DNA of 27,320 bases, taken from the NCBI GenBank assembly GCA_040905265.1, contig JBBDRW010000123.1, forward strand, positions 1 through 27,320, given 5' to 3'. The notes under the pieces are model-generated. The model saw only the letters and a list, made by a program, of their open reading frames with translations. It made no database searches and was not told the origin of the DNA. Of this stretch, positions 15,429 through 23,801 are shown one piece after another (the first letter of the stretch is position 1; each line of letters opens with the position of its first letter). A program made the translations under genes and the position numbers. The DNA comes from JBBDRW01 sp040905265. Its GTDB lineage: Bacteria > Bacteroidota > Rhodothermia > Balneolales > Balneolaceae.

Positions 15429-16307
15429 ATGATTAAAGAACTCGACGTCATAGAAAAATCGACACCCGGTTCACGCCGGCCGGACTGGCTCCGGGTGAAG
15501 CTTCCATCCGGTGAAAGGTTCAAGGAGGTATCGGAGACGATCCGGACCCACAACCTGAATACGGTCTGCTCGGAAGCCCGCTGCCCCAATATGGGAGAGT
15601 GCTGGGGTGCCGGAACGGCAACGTTTATGATCCTGGGGGATGTCTGTACCCGCTCCTGCTCCTTTTGTGCTGTCAAGACAGGCAGGCCTCCGGAGGGGCT
15701 GGACTGGGATGAACCCCGCCGGGTAGCGGATGCCGCCAAAAAGATGCAGCTCAGGCATGTCGTGCTCACATCGGTCAACCGGGACGAGCGAAAGGATGGA
15801 GGGGCACCGATTTTTGCCGAGTGCCATACCGTCCTTCGACAGGAAATTCCGGGGGTAACGATCGAATCCCTGATCCCCGATTTTCGCGGCGTCCGGGATG
15901 CCCTGCAGATCGTGATCGACACTCCGCCCGATGTCTTGAGCCACAACCTGGAGACGGTTCCGCGGCTCTACCGGACGGTACGGCCGCAGGCGAAGTATGA
16001 GCGATCCCTGGAGCTGCTGAAGCGTTGCAAGGATGCAGGTCTTCGGGCCAAGACCGGGATCATGGTCGGCCTCGGGGAGACGGAAGAGGAGGTGAACGAC
16101 CTGATGCAGGATTGCGTGGATCACGGTGTGGATGTTCTGACGATCGGACAGTATATGCAGCCGACCAAGATGCACCACCCCGTTGTGGAGTGGATTCACC
16201 CGGACCAGTTTGCCGAATACAAGCGAATCGGTGAAGCGCTTGGGCTGGAGCATGTAGAGAGCGGCCCCCTGGTGCGCTCTTCCTATCATGCGGAGCGGCA
16301 TATCTGA
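15429..16307 (+). CDS. lipA: Lipoyl synthase
   Basis: 292 residues, normal length. The auxiliary-cluster cysteines C47, C52 and C58 lie in CSEARCPNMGEC. The radical-SAM cluster cysteines C73, C77 and C80 lie in CTRSCSFC. The C-terminal RSSYHA (283-288) carries the serine that ligates the auxiliary cluster. It inserts two sulfur atoms into protein-bound octanoate, directly after LipB acts. The gap to lipB is 48 bases. All catalytic residues are present. Confidence 0.97.
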   Translation: MIKELDVIEKSTPGSRRPDWLRVKLPSGERFKEVSETIRTHNLNTVCSEARCPNMGECWGAGTATFMILGDVCTRSCSFCAVKTGRPPEGLDWDEPRRVADAAKKMQLRHVVLTSVNRDERKDGGAPIFAECHTVLRQEIPGVTIESLIPDFRGVRDALQIVIDTPPDVLSHNLETVPRLYRTVRPQAKYERSLELLKRCKDAGLRAKTGIMVGLGETEEEVNDLMQDCVDHGVDVLTIGQYMQPTKMHHPVVEWIHPDQFAEYKRIGEALGLEHVESGPLVRSSYHAERHI

Positions 16308-16530
16308 CTGAATGTGTTGCAAATGATCTGATTCTTGTGCCCGGATTCGCTTCATGGCGTTCAATTCACTATAATCAGACGTTTTGTATTCATTGACGGA
16401 AGCATGTATAGGGCCGTCTGTGCCGTCTGCCGTGTATTTTGTGCGATTCACGGAACCGACAGGCCGGCAACGCCGATATCGCTGAAACGGTTGGGTTTCA
16501 AAAGCTTCTGATAATTCGGAGTCGTCACGT

Positions 16531-17208
16531 ATGGTATCATTGGGTCTAGTCTTACTACTTAGCTATCTGATCGGGTCCATTCCCAGTTCCCTGTGGACGG
16601 GCAGGCTCAAGGGTGTGGATATACGCCAGCACGGCAGCGGAAATGCCGGAGCGACCAACACGTTCCGGGTTCTCGGCTGGAAGGCCGGCCTTTTTGTGCT
16701 GCTCGCGGACTTCTTTAAAGGGTTTCTCTGTACGGCCATCATCAGCCAGATCGCCTGGCAGATCGGTTCCGGCCCGGTAACGCCCGAAATTTGGGATGCC
16801 GATTCCTTTCTGCGGATCAGTTGCGGCCTGATGGCCGTCGTCGGACATATGTTTCCGGTATTTGCTTCGTTTGAAGGGGGGAAGGGGGCCGCGACAGCCG
16901 CCGGTATGCTCTATGGAATCGAACCGCTCTCCATCAGCATTACACTGGTTATTTTTGTCTCGGTGATCGCTATCTTCAAATATGTCTCTCTGGGGACGAT
17001 TGTAGCCGCGTTCATCTACCCGCTCTCCCAGCAGCTGCTGGTCTGGATTCTTGGCTGGCCCATTGATCCGAGCGTCCAGATTTTTTCAGCGATCGTGGCG
17101 GCGGGGATCATTGTGAAGCACCATGCCAATATCCGGCGCCTGTTCAACGGGACGGAGAGCAAGGTGACCTTTTGCGGCGACGAGTCCATCAGGGATAAAA
17201 CGGAGTGA
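16531..17208 (+). CDS. plsY: Glycerol-3-phosphate acyltransferase (acyl-phosphate type)
   Basis: 225 residues with five or six membrane segments. The three PlsY motifs are visible: GSGNAGATN at 35-43, GHMFPVF...FEGGKGAAT at 105-121, and KHHANIRRLFNGTE at 196-209. It acylates sn-glycerol-3-phosphate from acyl phosphate in the inner membrane, the first step of phospholipid synthesis. gpsA, which makes its substrate, starts 3 bases after its stop, a clear functional pair. The 223 bases between lipA and plsY show no gene. Confidence 0.96.
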   Translation: MVSLGLVLLLSYLIGSIPSSLWTGRLKGVDIRQHGSGNAGATNTFRVLGWKAGLFVLLADFFKGFLCTAIISQIAWQIGSGPVTPEIWDADSFLRISCGLMAVVGHMFPVFASFEGGKGAATAAGMLYGIEPLSISITLVIFVSVIAIFKYVSLGTIVAAFIYPLSQQLLVWILGWPIDPSVQIFSAIVAAGIIVKHHANIRRLFNGTESKVTFCGDESIRDKTE

Positions 17209-17211
17209 TTC

Positions 17212-18225
17212 ATGATACAGCAGATCAGTATTATCGGTGCCGGCAGTTTTGGGACCGCTCTCTCCCTTGTACTGGCACGAAGCGGCCATGACGTCACTCT
17301 CTGGGGAAGAGAAAAGGAGATCGTGGACGGGATTAACCGGGACCGGCATAACCCCTCCTACCTGAGCGAGCTGGAGCTGCCGGACAATGTACAGGCTCTC
17401 TCCGATTTCAAGGGGGCGGTCCGGCGCGCGGAGATGGTCGTGATCGCAACACCCTCCCATACCGTGCGTGAAATCGCCGGCAACCTGAAACCATATCTGA
17501 CCGGCGAAGAGATCGTTGTGACCGTTTCCAAAGGGATCGAAATGGATACCTTCATGACCATGTCCCAGGTACTGGTGGAAGTACTGGACGGCAGTATTGT
17601 GGAGGATCAGATCGGCGTCCTCTACGGCCCGAGCCATGCCGAAGAGGTGGGCCATTTCAAGCCGACCACGGTTGTGGCCGCCGCCTATTCGAAACGGGTG
17701 GCCCGGCTGATCCAGGAGACATTTTTGACGCCGATGTTCCGGGTCTATCTGAACAGCGACATGATCGGGGTCGAGATCGGCGGATCGGTGAAGAATGTGA
17801 TGGCGATTGCGGCCGGAATCGTGGATGGCGCCGAACTGGGAGACAATGCCAAGGCAGCCCTGATTACCCGCGGGCTCCACGAGATGAAACGGATGGGGAT
17901 GATGCTGGGAGCCTCCCAGGATACCTTCTCGGGCCTGACCGGCATGGGAGACCTGATCGTGACCTGTACGAGTGAACACAGCCGGAACCGGTATGTCGGG
18001 TACCATATCGGCCAGGGGAAAACACTCGATGAAATCGTCTCCGGGATGAATATGGTGGCCGAAGGGGTGCGGACAGCGAAATCCGTCCATCAGTGGGCGG
18101 AACGGAACAAGGTGGAGATGCCGATTACCGAAGCGGTCTATAAGGTACTTTTTGAAAATGTTGACCCGCGTGATGCACTATATGAGTTGATGACTCGTAT
18201 ACCAAAGGAGGAAATCTTGATATAG
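17212..18225 (+). CDS. gpsA: Glycerol-3-phosphate dehydrogenase [NAD(P)+]
   Basis: 337 residues, family length. Nucleotide-binding GAGSFG at 9-14, SKGIE at 106-110, GPSHAEE at 139-145, catalytic Lys194 in GGSVKNVMAIAAGI, and the NAKAALITRGLHEM segment. It reduces dihydroxyacetone phosphate to sn-glycerol-3-phosphate in the cytoplasm. The start lies 3 bases after plsY, so translation is probably coupled. It is followed by a repeat-rich intergenic region. Confidence 0.96.
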   Translation: MIQQISIIGAGSFGTALSLVLARSGHDVTLWGREKEIVDGINRDRHNPSYLSELELPDNVQALSDFKGAVRRAEMVVIATPSHTVREIAGNLKPYLTGEEIVVTVSKGIEMDTFMTMSQVLVEVLDGSIVEDQIGVLYGPSHAEEVGHFKPTTVVAAAYSKRVARLIQETFLTPMFRVYLNSDMIGVEIGGSVKNVMAIAAGIVDGAELGDNAKAALITRGLHEMKRMGMMLGASQDTFSGLTGMGDLIVTCTSEHSRNRYVGYHIGQGKTLDEIVSGMNMVAEGVRTAKSVHQWAERNKVEMPITEAVYKVLFENVDPRDALYELMTRIPKEEILI

Positions 18226-18265
18226 GTCACCTGGAACCGTCTTTTTGTCCAAGCTCTGCGTTGTC

Positions 18266-18317
18266 GGATTTTTTAAATCCTCACATATCAGCCTATATGC
18301 TGCGGTTTAAAAAATCC
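18266..18317. repeat. 12-bp perfect inverted repeat downstream of gpsA
   Basis: GGATTTTTTAAA (18266-18277) and TTTAAAAAATCC (18306-18317) pair perfectly across 28 bases, which themselves contain CATAT...TATATG. It may act as a bidirectional terminator-like hairpin for gpsA, or be part of a larger dispersed element with the repeat at 18321. Confidence 0.6.
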
Positions 18318-18320
18318 TCC

Positions 18321-18349
18321 GGCCTTGATCTTGAACAAAAATCCTGGTT
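18321..18349. repeat. 29-bp dispersed repeat, copy 2
   Basis: Same sequence as 5425-5453 with two differences, same orientation. It directly follows the 12-bp inverted repeat, about 65 bases upstream of the AlbA_2 gene. Confidence 0.7.
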
Positions 18350-18413
18350 CTATAAAGACTTGCATAGAGAGAATTTTTGATACCGGGACATTCTGGAGAT
18401 AATTGACAATCTG

Positions 18414-19100
18414 ATGATGATGAAGGAATTGTACGACGGTTCTATTTCTATTTCATCCATGGCGGCTGCGGATTTGAAGAATCTGATTCAGACCGGTGAG
18501 GGTACGTATCTGGAGTTCAAGCGTACGACTCCGGCGCCGGTTAAAATTGCGAGGGAGATGGCTGCGTTTGCTAATACAAAGGGGGGGACGATTCTGGTGG
18601 GTGTGAATGATGACAAGTCGATCTCCGGCATTCAGGACTACTATGAGGAGGAGTTTCTTCTGGAGAAAGCGGCATCGGAGTACTGTGTGCCTGCGATTCC
18701 GATTACCATTGACCTGGTTCACCTTCCGGAGAGCGATGTGATGGTTGTCCGGGTTCCGGAGATGGAATCCAAGCCGGTCTACAACAAAGGGAAAAAAGTG
18801 CGCCAGGTCTTTATCCGGAGGGGTGAGGAGAGTGTTCTGGCGAGTGATGAGCGGATTCAGATCCTGAAACAGAGCAGTTCCGGAGAGGGGGTTACCTTCG
18901 AGTACGGGACCGACGAACAGACGCTGTTTCGGTTTTTGAATGAATATGGCGAGATTACGGTTCAGAAATACGCACACTTGATTAACGTAACGACCTACCG
19001 TTCATCAAAAATATTGGTTAACCTTGTGAGCGCGGGGATTCTGCGTTTGTCAAGTCGTGATAAAGATGAGTATTTTATGTTCTCCGAGAGAACAAAATAA
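18414..19100 (+). CDS. AlbA_2 (Schlafen-like) domain protein with C-terminal winged helix
   Basis: 228 residues. The N-terminal AlbA_2 domain is clear: GEGTYLEFKRT at about 28-38, REMAAFANTKGGTILVGVNDD at about 47-67, the central region with RVPEMESKPVYNKGK, and the RRGEESVLASDE block. The C-terminal ~70 residues resemble a winged helix (ITVQKYAHLINVTTYRSSKILVNLV). Such proteins are usually called putative ATP-binding or transcriptional regulators; Schlafen relatives include nucleases. The function is unknown. Three consecutive ATG codons make the exact start uncertain (18414, 18417 or 18420). The Fe-S carrier gene follows 15 bases later, so they may share a transcript. Confidence 0.8.
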   Translation: MMMKELYDGSISISSMAAADLKNLIQTGEGTYLEFKRTTPAPVKIAREMAAFANTKGGTILVGVNDDKSISGIQDYYEEEFLLEKAASEYCVPAIPITIDLVHLPESDVMVVRVPEMESKPVYNKGKKVRQVFIRRGEESVLASDERIQILKQSSSGEGVTFEYGTDEQTLFRFLNEYGEITVQKYAHLINVTTYRSSKILVNLVSAGILRLSSRDKDEYFMFSERTK

Positions 19101-19115
19101 CGGACAGCGAACAGT

Positions 19116-19553
19116 ATGGCAGTTATAGATGATAATTTGGATGATGTGATCTCCTCCCTGATTGATGTCGAGGAGGACGAACAGGCGCCCAAAGAGGCGG
19201 GCCTCTCAGAAATGAGCTTCAGCGAGCAGCCGGTGACGCTGACTCCCAGAGCTGCCAAACAGGTGCACAAGATCCGCGATGCGGAGGGCCTGGATGACGA
19301 GCTATTTCTCCGGGTCGCTGTGGAAGGCGGCGGATGCGCCGGGCTGAACTACAAGCTGGGATTCGATTTCAAGACGGACGAAGACCGCCAGATTACATCC
19401 GAAGGGATCGACATTGTGATCGACTCCGGCCATTTGATGTATCTGGACGGGATTGTGGTCGACTATCCGGACGGCCTGGAAGCGCGCGGGTTTACCTTCG
19501 ACAACCCCAACGCCAGCGAGTCCTGCGGCTGCGGCACCTCCTTTGCCGTCTGA
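19116..19553 (+). CDS. A-type iron-sulfur cluster carrier (IscA/ErpA/HesB family)
   Basis: 145 residues. The A-type domain spans about 39-145 with the three cluster cysteines at C74 (GGGCAGLNY) and C137/C139 (SCGCGTSF). It delivers Fe-S clusters to apoproteins such as LipA. The unusual part is an acidic N-terminal extension of about 38 residues (DDNLDDVISSLIDVEEDEQ) not present in typical ~110-residue members. Which of IscA, ErpA or SufA it corresponds to cannot be told. It ends 2 bases before the convergent hslO stop. Confidence 0.9.
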   Translation: MAVIDDNLDDVISSLIDVEEDEQAPKEAGLSEMSFSEQPVTLTPRAAKQVHKIRDAEGLDDELFLRVAVEGGGCAGLNYKLGFDFKTDEDRQITSEGIDIVIDSGHLMYLDGIVVDYPDGLEARGFTFDNPNASESCGCGTSFAV

Positions 19554-19555
19554 CC

Positions 19556-20455
19556 TCAATTCATCCTTGCCTGGGCATTCTCTGCCAGCTTGCCGATTTC
19601 ATCCGGCAGAATGGTATAGGACTCGTTGCAGAAGTGGCAGACCATCTCCTGGCGCTCCCCCTTCATTTCATCAAGCTCCCGGTAGTTGAGCATGGAGAGC
19701 GCGGTCACAAACCGGTCCCGGCTGCAGCGGCAGAAGAAATGAACCGGCTGGCGGGCAAGTTCCTTGACCTGATATGGGTGCGCCGCCCGCTCCATAATCT
19801 CATCGATATAGACACCCTCATCCAGCAGGGTTGCGATAGAGTCAAAATGCAACATCCTCTCATGCAGCTGATCGGTCACATCTTCCGGAGCATCGGGAAG
19901 ACGCTGAAGCAGAAGCCCGCCCGCCTGTCTGACATCGGCGTCCGGTTTAAAGGTTTGATGAAGAAGCAGGGCCGAGTGAATCTGTTCGGACTGGGTCAGG
20001 TAGTGGGCCACGTCGGTTGAGATGTCTCCATGGTAGAGCTCGATCGTACTGATTCTGGGCTCCGCTTCGTTATACAGCATTTTTGACACGCTCAGAGTGC
20101 CCGCGCCGAGACCGGCCCCGATCTCGTCTTTTCCGTAGTCGATATTCGCCAATGGGTGCTGCACATAGCCACGGACTTCCCCCGTCCGGTTCGCTTCGGC
20201 CAGAACCATACCAACAGGCCCGTCGCCCTCCAGGCGGAGACGGATTCTCTCCTCCCCTTTCAGCTCGGAAGCGAGCAGGAGGGAAGCGGTCAGCGTGCGC
20301 CCCAGAAGCAGGGTGTTAATCGGTGAGAGGTTGTGTCTCTCTTTTGCCGACTGGACCACGTCAGTCGTTTTGACGACGGACATCTTGAAATAGCCCTCGG
20401 GGGAGATCCCCTTGATCATCCGGTCCTTGAATTTGAAGATTTCTTTGCGTGACAT
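19556..20455 (-). CDS. hslO: Redox-regulated chaperone Hsp33
   Basis: 299 residues. The C-terminal zinc-binding redox switch has CRC (C242, C244) and CHFC (C273, C276), in the HFFCRCS...EMVCHFCNE context. The N-terminal domain shows the expected GPVGMVLAEAN and GYVQHP segments. Hsp33 becomes an active holdase when these cysteines are oxidised. It is transcribed away from recJ and shares a 150-base divergent intergenic region with it. Confidence 0.94.
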   Translation of the reverse strand: MSRKEIFKFKDRMIKGISPEGYFKMSVVKTTDVVQSAKERHNLSPINTLLLGRTLTASLLLASELKGEERIRLRLEGDGPVGMVLAEANRTGEVRGYVQHPLANIDYGKDEIGAGLGAGTLSVSKMLYNEAEPRISTIELYHGDISTDVAHYLTQSEQIHSALLLHQTFKPDADVRQAGGLLLQRLPDAPEDVTDQLHERMLHFDSIATLLDEGVYIDEIMERAAHPYQVKELARQPVHFFCRCSRDRFVTALSMLNYRELDEMKGERQEMVCHFCNESYTILPDEIGKLAENAQARMN

Positions 20456-20605
20456 TGGTTTTTTGAACCGAAAACGGTTGAAGGTTTTGATTTGGTATGT
20501 GAAGATACCGATTTTTAGGGATGAATTGGTCTTCCGGACTTGTATCTTGCCGGGAGGGTTCGCAGCCCGACGAATTCACACTGCAAACAAAACCAACGCA
20601 TTCCG

Positions 20606-22315
20606 ATGTCCTATCGATGGGTCTATTCAGAGCCTGAGCGTACCGAAGCCGTCGATCTGCTGCAAGGCGACCTGGGTGTTCCACTGCAGATCGCCCGGCT
20701 GCTGGCACTGCGCGGAGTGAACACATTTGACCAGGCGAGGCTCTTCTTCCGGCCCGGCCTTGACCTGCTGCACGATCCGTTTCTGATGCAGGATATGGAG
20801 GCGGCTGCAGACAGGCTCTCCCGTGCCGTACGCAACAATGAAACGGTTCTGGTCTACGGAGATTACGATGTCGACGGAACGACGGCTACTGCCTCGATGC
20901 TTCTGTTTCTGCGGGAGTTTGGAGTGAATGCCCTCTACTACATCCCGCACCGGTTCAAAGAGGGGTACGGCATCAACCGGGAGGGGATCCAGCATGCCGA
21001 AGAAGCGGGGGCCAGCCTGATCGTCTCGGTGGACTGCGGGATTACCGCGCTGGAGGAGGCGAAACTTGCCAAAGAGAAGGGGATCGACCTGATCATCTGC
21101 GACCACCATACAGTCGGAGATGAGATTCCCGACGCGGTTGCCGTACTGGACCCGAAACGGCCCGACTGTTCCTATCCGTTCGACGGCCTCTCCGGAGCCG
21201 GTGTCGCCTACAAACTGATCTCCGCGACCGTTCAGAGACTGGGGCTGCCCGATACGGTCGCATCACAATACCTGGATCTGGTGGCGATCTCCATCGCATC
21301 GGACATCGTACCGGTGGTCGATGAAAACCGCGTGCTGATGCGGGAAGGATTGAAGCTGATCGCATCCGGATCGAGAATCGGGATCAAGACACTGCTCGAG
21401 CTGATCAAGGTGGACCGCAGTACCATCTCCACCTCCTCGATCGTCTTTTCGGTCGGCCCGAGGATCAATGCAGCAGGCCGGATGGGAGATGCAGGGATTG
21501 CAGTAGAGCTGCTGATTGCCGATACCGAAAACGAAGCCATCCTTCGGGCGCAAGAACTCGATTCCATCAACCGGGACCGGCGGGACCTGGATGCCAGGAC
21601 GATGGAGGAGGCGATGGCGATGCTGGAGAGAGAGTATGAAATGGAGTCGATCTCCTCCATGGTGCTGCACGATCCTGGCTGGCACCTCGGGGTGATCGGA
21701 ATTGTCGCCTCACGGCTTGTGGATGCGCACTACCGGCCTGCCATTATGCTGAGCACGGTGGACGGGATGATCAAAGGGTCCGCCCGATCGATCAAGGGGT
21801 TTAATATCTACGAAGCGCTCCGGAAGTGCGAGGATCTGCTGGTGCAGTACGGAGGCCATGAGTTTGCAGCCGGGCTGACCATGGAGCAGGAGCAGCTGCC
21901 GGAGTTCCGCAGACGGATGGACGAGATTGCCGGTAAGGACCTCTCCGAGAATGATTTTCAGCCGGAGCTTGCCGTCGACGCCGAGATCAGCCTTGATATG
22001 GTGGATGCGAAATTCTGGAAGCTGCTGAGCCAGTTTGAACCCTTCGGCCCCGGAAACCAGCGGCCTATCTTTGTGAGCCGGGGGGTGTCGGTCCAGGGGA
22101 CACCCACGATTGTCGGGAACGGCCACCTGAAGATGAAACTCTCCCAGAACGGCTCAGCCACGTTTGATGTGATCGGTTTCAACATGCATGACTATATGCC
22201 GCTGCTGCGAAACCCCAACGGCAGCCGGATCGACGTCGCCTACATGCTCGAAGAGAATTTCTGGAAGAACCGGCGGTCGATTCAGATTCATCTAAAGGAT
22301 ATCCATTTGGGGTAG
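20606..22315 (+). CDS. recJ: Single-stranded-DNA-specific exonuclease RecJ
   Basis: 569 residues from the ATG giving MSYRWVYSEP; an upstream in-frame ATG exists but has no homology. DHH-family motifs: YGDYDVDG at 84-91, VDCGI at 142-146, CDHH at 165-168, GVIGIVASRL in the middle, and the DHHA1 motif YGGHEFAAG. The C-terminal OB-fold region contains GNGHLKMKLSQNG. It degrades single-stranded DNA 5' to 3' in recombination and mismatch repair. The gene is intact and is the last chromosomal protein gene before the tRNA and the AT-rich island. Confidence 0.96.
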   Translation: MSYRWVYSEPERTEAVDLLQGDLGVPLQIARLLALRGVNTFDQARLFFRPGLDLLHDPFLMQDMEAAADRLSRAVRNNETVLVYGDYDVDGTTATASMLLFLREFGVNALYYIPHRFKEGYGINREGIQHAEEAGASLIVSVDCGITALEEAKLAKEKGIDLIICDHHTVGDEIPDAVAVLDPKRPDCSYPFDGLSGAGVAYKLISATVQRLGLPDTVASQYLDLVAISIASDIVPVVDENRVLMREGLKLIASGSRIGIKTLLELIKVDRSTISTSSIVFSVGPRINAAGRMGDAGIAVELLIADTENEAILRAQELDSINRDRRDLDARTMEEAMAMLEREYEMESISSMVLHDPGWHLGVIGIVASRLVDAHYRPAIMLSTVDGMIKGSARSIKGFNIYEALRKCEDLLVQYGGHEFAAGLTMEQEQLPEFRRRMDEIAGKDLSENDFQPELAVDAEISLDMVDAKFWKLLSQFEPFGPGNQRPIFVSRGVSVQGTPTIVGNGHLKMKLSQNGSATFDVIGFNMHDYMPLLRNPNGSRIDVAYMLEENFWKNRRSIQIHLKDIHLG

Positions 22316-22442
22316 TACCGAATCTGAGTGACGGGTACATCTGTAGAGTAGTTCGTCTCGAACACTTCTTGAGATATTTTCCTCGCTGTTACTTTGATTA
22401 AAGGTGCAAAAGCCTGTATATTTGGCGTCTCTCGTTTGGGAC

Positions 22443-22515
<73 letters not shown>

Positions 22516-22524
22516 CATGAGAGT

Positions 22525-22567
22525 AAAGCCTTGCAACGCATAGTAATATGATGTTGCGAGGCTTTTT
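22525..22567 (+). terminator. Rho-independent terminator after tRNA-Phe
   Basis: AAAGCCTTGCAAC pairs with GTTGCGAGGCTTT (one T-G wobble) around a 15-base loop and is followed by a run of T. It lies 10 bases after the tRNA end. Confidence 0.88.
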
Positions 22568-22716
22568 TTATTTGGGGGTGAGGGCTACTGGAAGCAGGTG
22601 CCGACCTGAAGACCATTCAAGTGTAATCTTGACAATGAATGTTCGGCATGCGGCTACGTTTTGCAAACTGTGATCGGTGTACCTATATTTTTCGCACGCC
22701 GGATACAATCCTTTAT

Positions 22717-22727
22717 GTTATAGCACT
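22717..22727 (+). other. Core-site-like 5' boundary of cassette 1 (GTTATAGCACT)
   Basis: This 11-mer is the perfect reverse complement of 23682-23692, at the end of the SIR2-like gene. It begins with GTT and lies 33 bases before the ORF start, as the 5' core site of an integrated integron cassette would. GTTATAG departs from the GTTRRRY consensus at one position. A hairpin (22644-22652 with 22693-22701, one mismatch) lies upstream but is 15 bases from the GTT. Confidence 0.55.
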
Positions 22728-22749
22728 TCAAACGAATCTCGAATAGAGT

Positions 22750-23691
22750 ATGGCGAATAACATTAAAACAAATCGTTTTATGATGGTAGGTGCGGGAGCA
22801 TCATATGGGCAACACAAAAAATATTATCCCCCATTAGGTAAAGATCTTGCTTTTAATTTAAGAGTTGCAATACCATCATTCATAAAAATTGAACAGCGTC
22901 TAAACAAAATGTGTGGCGAAGATTTTGAAGCATGGCTTTCGTCCTTTTTAGATCGTCCTGAAGAATTTACTCATATACTTTGGTGTGTTTCTAAATATTT
23001 TTCTATGTTTTCAAACTTACCTGAAGACTCCTTGTATTTAAAGTTTATAAAAAATATAAATGAAGAAATTATTCTTCATACAACTTTTTCTTCATTAAAC
23101 TATGAGTCACTTCTTGAACTAGCTTTACGAAAGCATGGTTATTACCTTAATTGGGGAGCTATACCATACCAAGATAATTTCAATGACCACGAATTACGAG
23201 ATAAAACCATACCTTTTTTTAAACCTCATGGATCATCGCATTTTATGGCAGAAAATTGGCAGGTTGGAGCTGTAGTATCCGATAGTTCATCCAGAATAAT
23301 TGGCAATACTTATATCGAAGATCCTAAAAAAATGAAAAACAACAATAACCGTCTCTCTGTTATAAGTGCTTATGAACCTAATAAAAGCACCCCCCTCAAT
23401 ACTGACTTTATTGATACAATCAGAACAAATCTGTTCAAGGTAGTTGAATCTTCAAAAATAGCACTGATTATAGGTGTAAGTTACCGTCCAGATGATATTT
23501 TCATTCAAAAATTAATTCGAACTTTATTCATGAATAAAGTACCTATAGGATATGTGGGAACAGAAGACGAAAGAGATAAATATTTTAAAGCTTATCGAGA
23601 TTTTGAGCCGAATATCTACTATTTAGGATTATTTGAAGACAGTACCATAAATGAAACGATTAAGTTTTTAGAACAAGACATAGTGCTATAA
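22750..23691 (+). CDS. SIR2-like domain protein, putative NAD-degrading defence effector
   Basis: 313 residues. The SIR2/Rossmann features are in order: GAGAS at 14-18 near the N-terminus, SLNYE at 115-119 in place of T-x-N-Y-D, and KPHGSSHF at 158-165 in place of K-L-H-G. N117 and H160 thus occupy the positions of the catalytic Asn and His of SIR2-type NADases such as ThsA of Thoeris. The C-terminal part (IALIIGVSYRPDD...YVGTE) fits the rest of the fold. No signal peptide or membrane segment. By family knowledge such prokaryotic SIR2 proteins often deplete NAD during phage infection, but the activity here is inference. The gene is very AT-rich and fills cassette 1; its stop overlaps the R''-like box of the attC-like site. 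No Shine-Dalgarno is seen. Confidence 0.75.
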   Translation: MANNIKTNRFMMVGAGASYGQHKKYYPPLGKDLAFNLRVAIPSFIKIEQRLNKMCGEDFEAWLSSFLDRPEEFTHILWCVSKYFSMFSNLPEDSLYLKFIKNINEEIILHTTFSSLNYESLLELALRKHGYYLNWGAIPYQDNFNDHELRDKTIPFFKPHGSSHFMAENWQVGAVVSDSSSRIIGNTYIEDPKKMKNNNNRLSVISAYEPNKSTPLNTDFIDTIRTNLFKVVESSKIALIIGVSYRPDDIFIQKLIRTLFMNKVPIGYVGTEDERDKYFKAYRDFEPNIYYLGLFEDSTINETIKFLEQDIVL

Positions 23692-23779
23692 CCATCGCTT
23701 CCTGCTGACCAGTTCAGGACTCTTGTTAGCCATACTAGATATGAGGCTGGCAGCAGAAGCGGCAGGCCGTTAGCCTGCA
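23682..23779 (+). other. attC-like recombination site between the SIR2 and HEPN genes
   Basis: R''-like GCTATAAC (23685-23692) is followed by an imperfect long stem: CGCTT-c-CTGCTG-a-CCAG (23696-23712) pairs with CTGG-CAGCAG-AAGCG (23747-23761) across a 34-base loop. R'-like GTTAGCC (23769-23775) comes 7 bases later. From R'' to R' is 91 bases, within the normal attC range (about 57-141). The left arm has two unpaired bases (c at 23701, a at 23708) that would be extrahelical G and T on the bottom strand, as in known attC sites. The site is much more GC-rich than its neighbours. The R boxes deviate from the strict consensus, so 'attC-like' is used. A second hairpin, GCAGGC-CGTTA-GCCTGC, overlaps the R' box. 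Confidence 0.6.
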
Positions 23780-23801
23780 TAGATCAAAGTCTATTTTTTA
23801 T

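Noticed and set aside
15471..16451. 326-codon minus-strand frame
   Set aside because: Antisense shadow of lipA, which has all six cluster cysteines.
17086..18090. 334-codon minus-strand frame opposite gpsA and the end of plsY
   Set aside because: Antisense shadow; no domain recognised.
22600..22650. Possible second short attC-like site (TGCCGAC ... GTTCGGCA with CATTCA/TGAATG inside)
   Set aside because: Only about 50 bases, one R-box mismatch, uneven spacers, and not at the predicted cassette border.
22644..22701. Hairpin CGGCATGCG/CGCACGCCG as the L boxes of an attC or attI before cassette 1
   Set aside because: The stem is 15 bases from the GTT and no R'' AAC precedes it; noted only as weak context.
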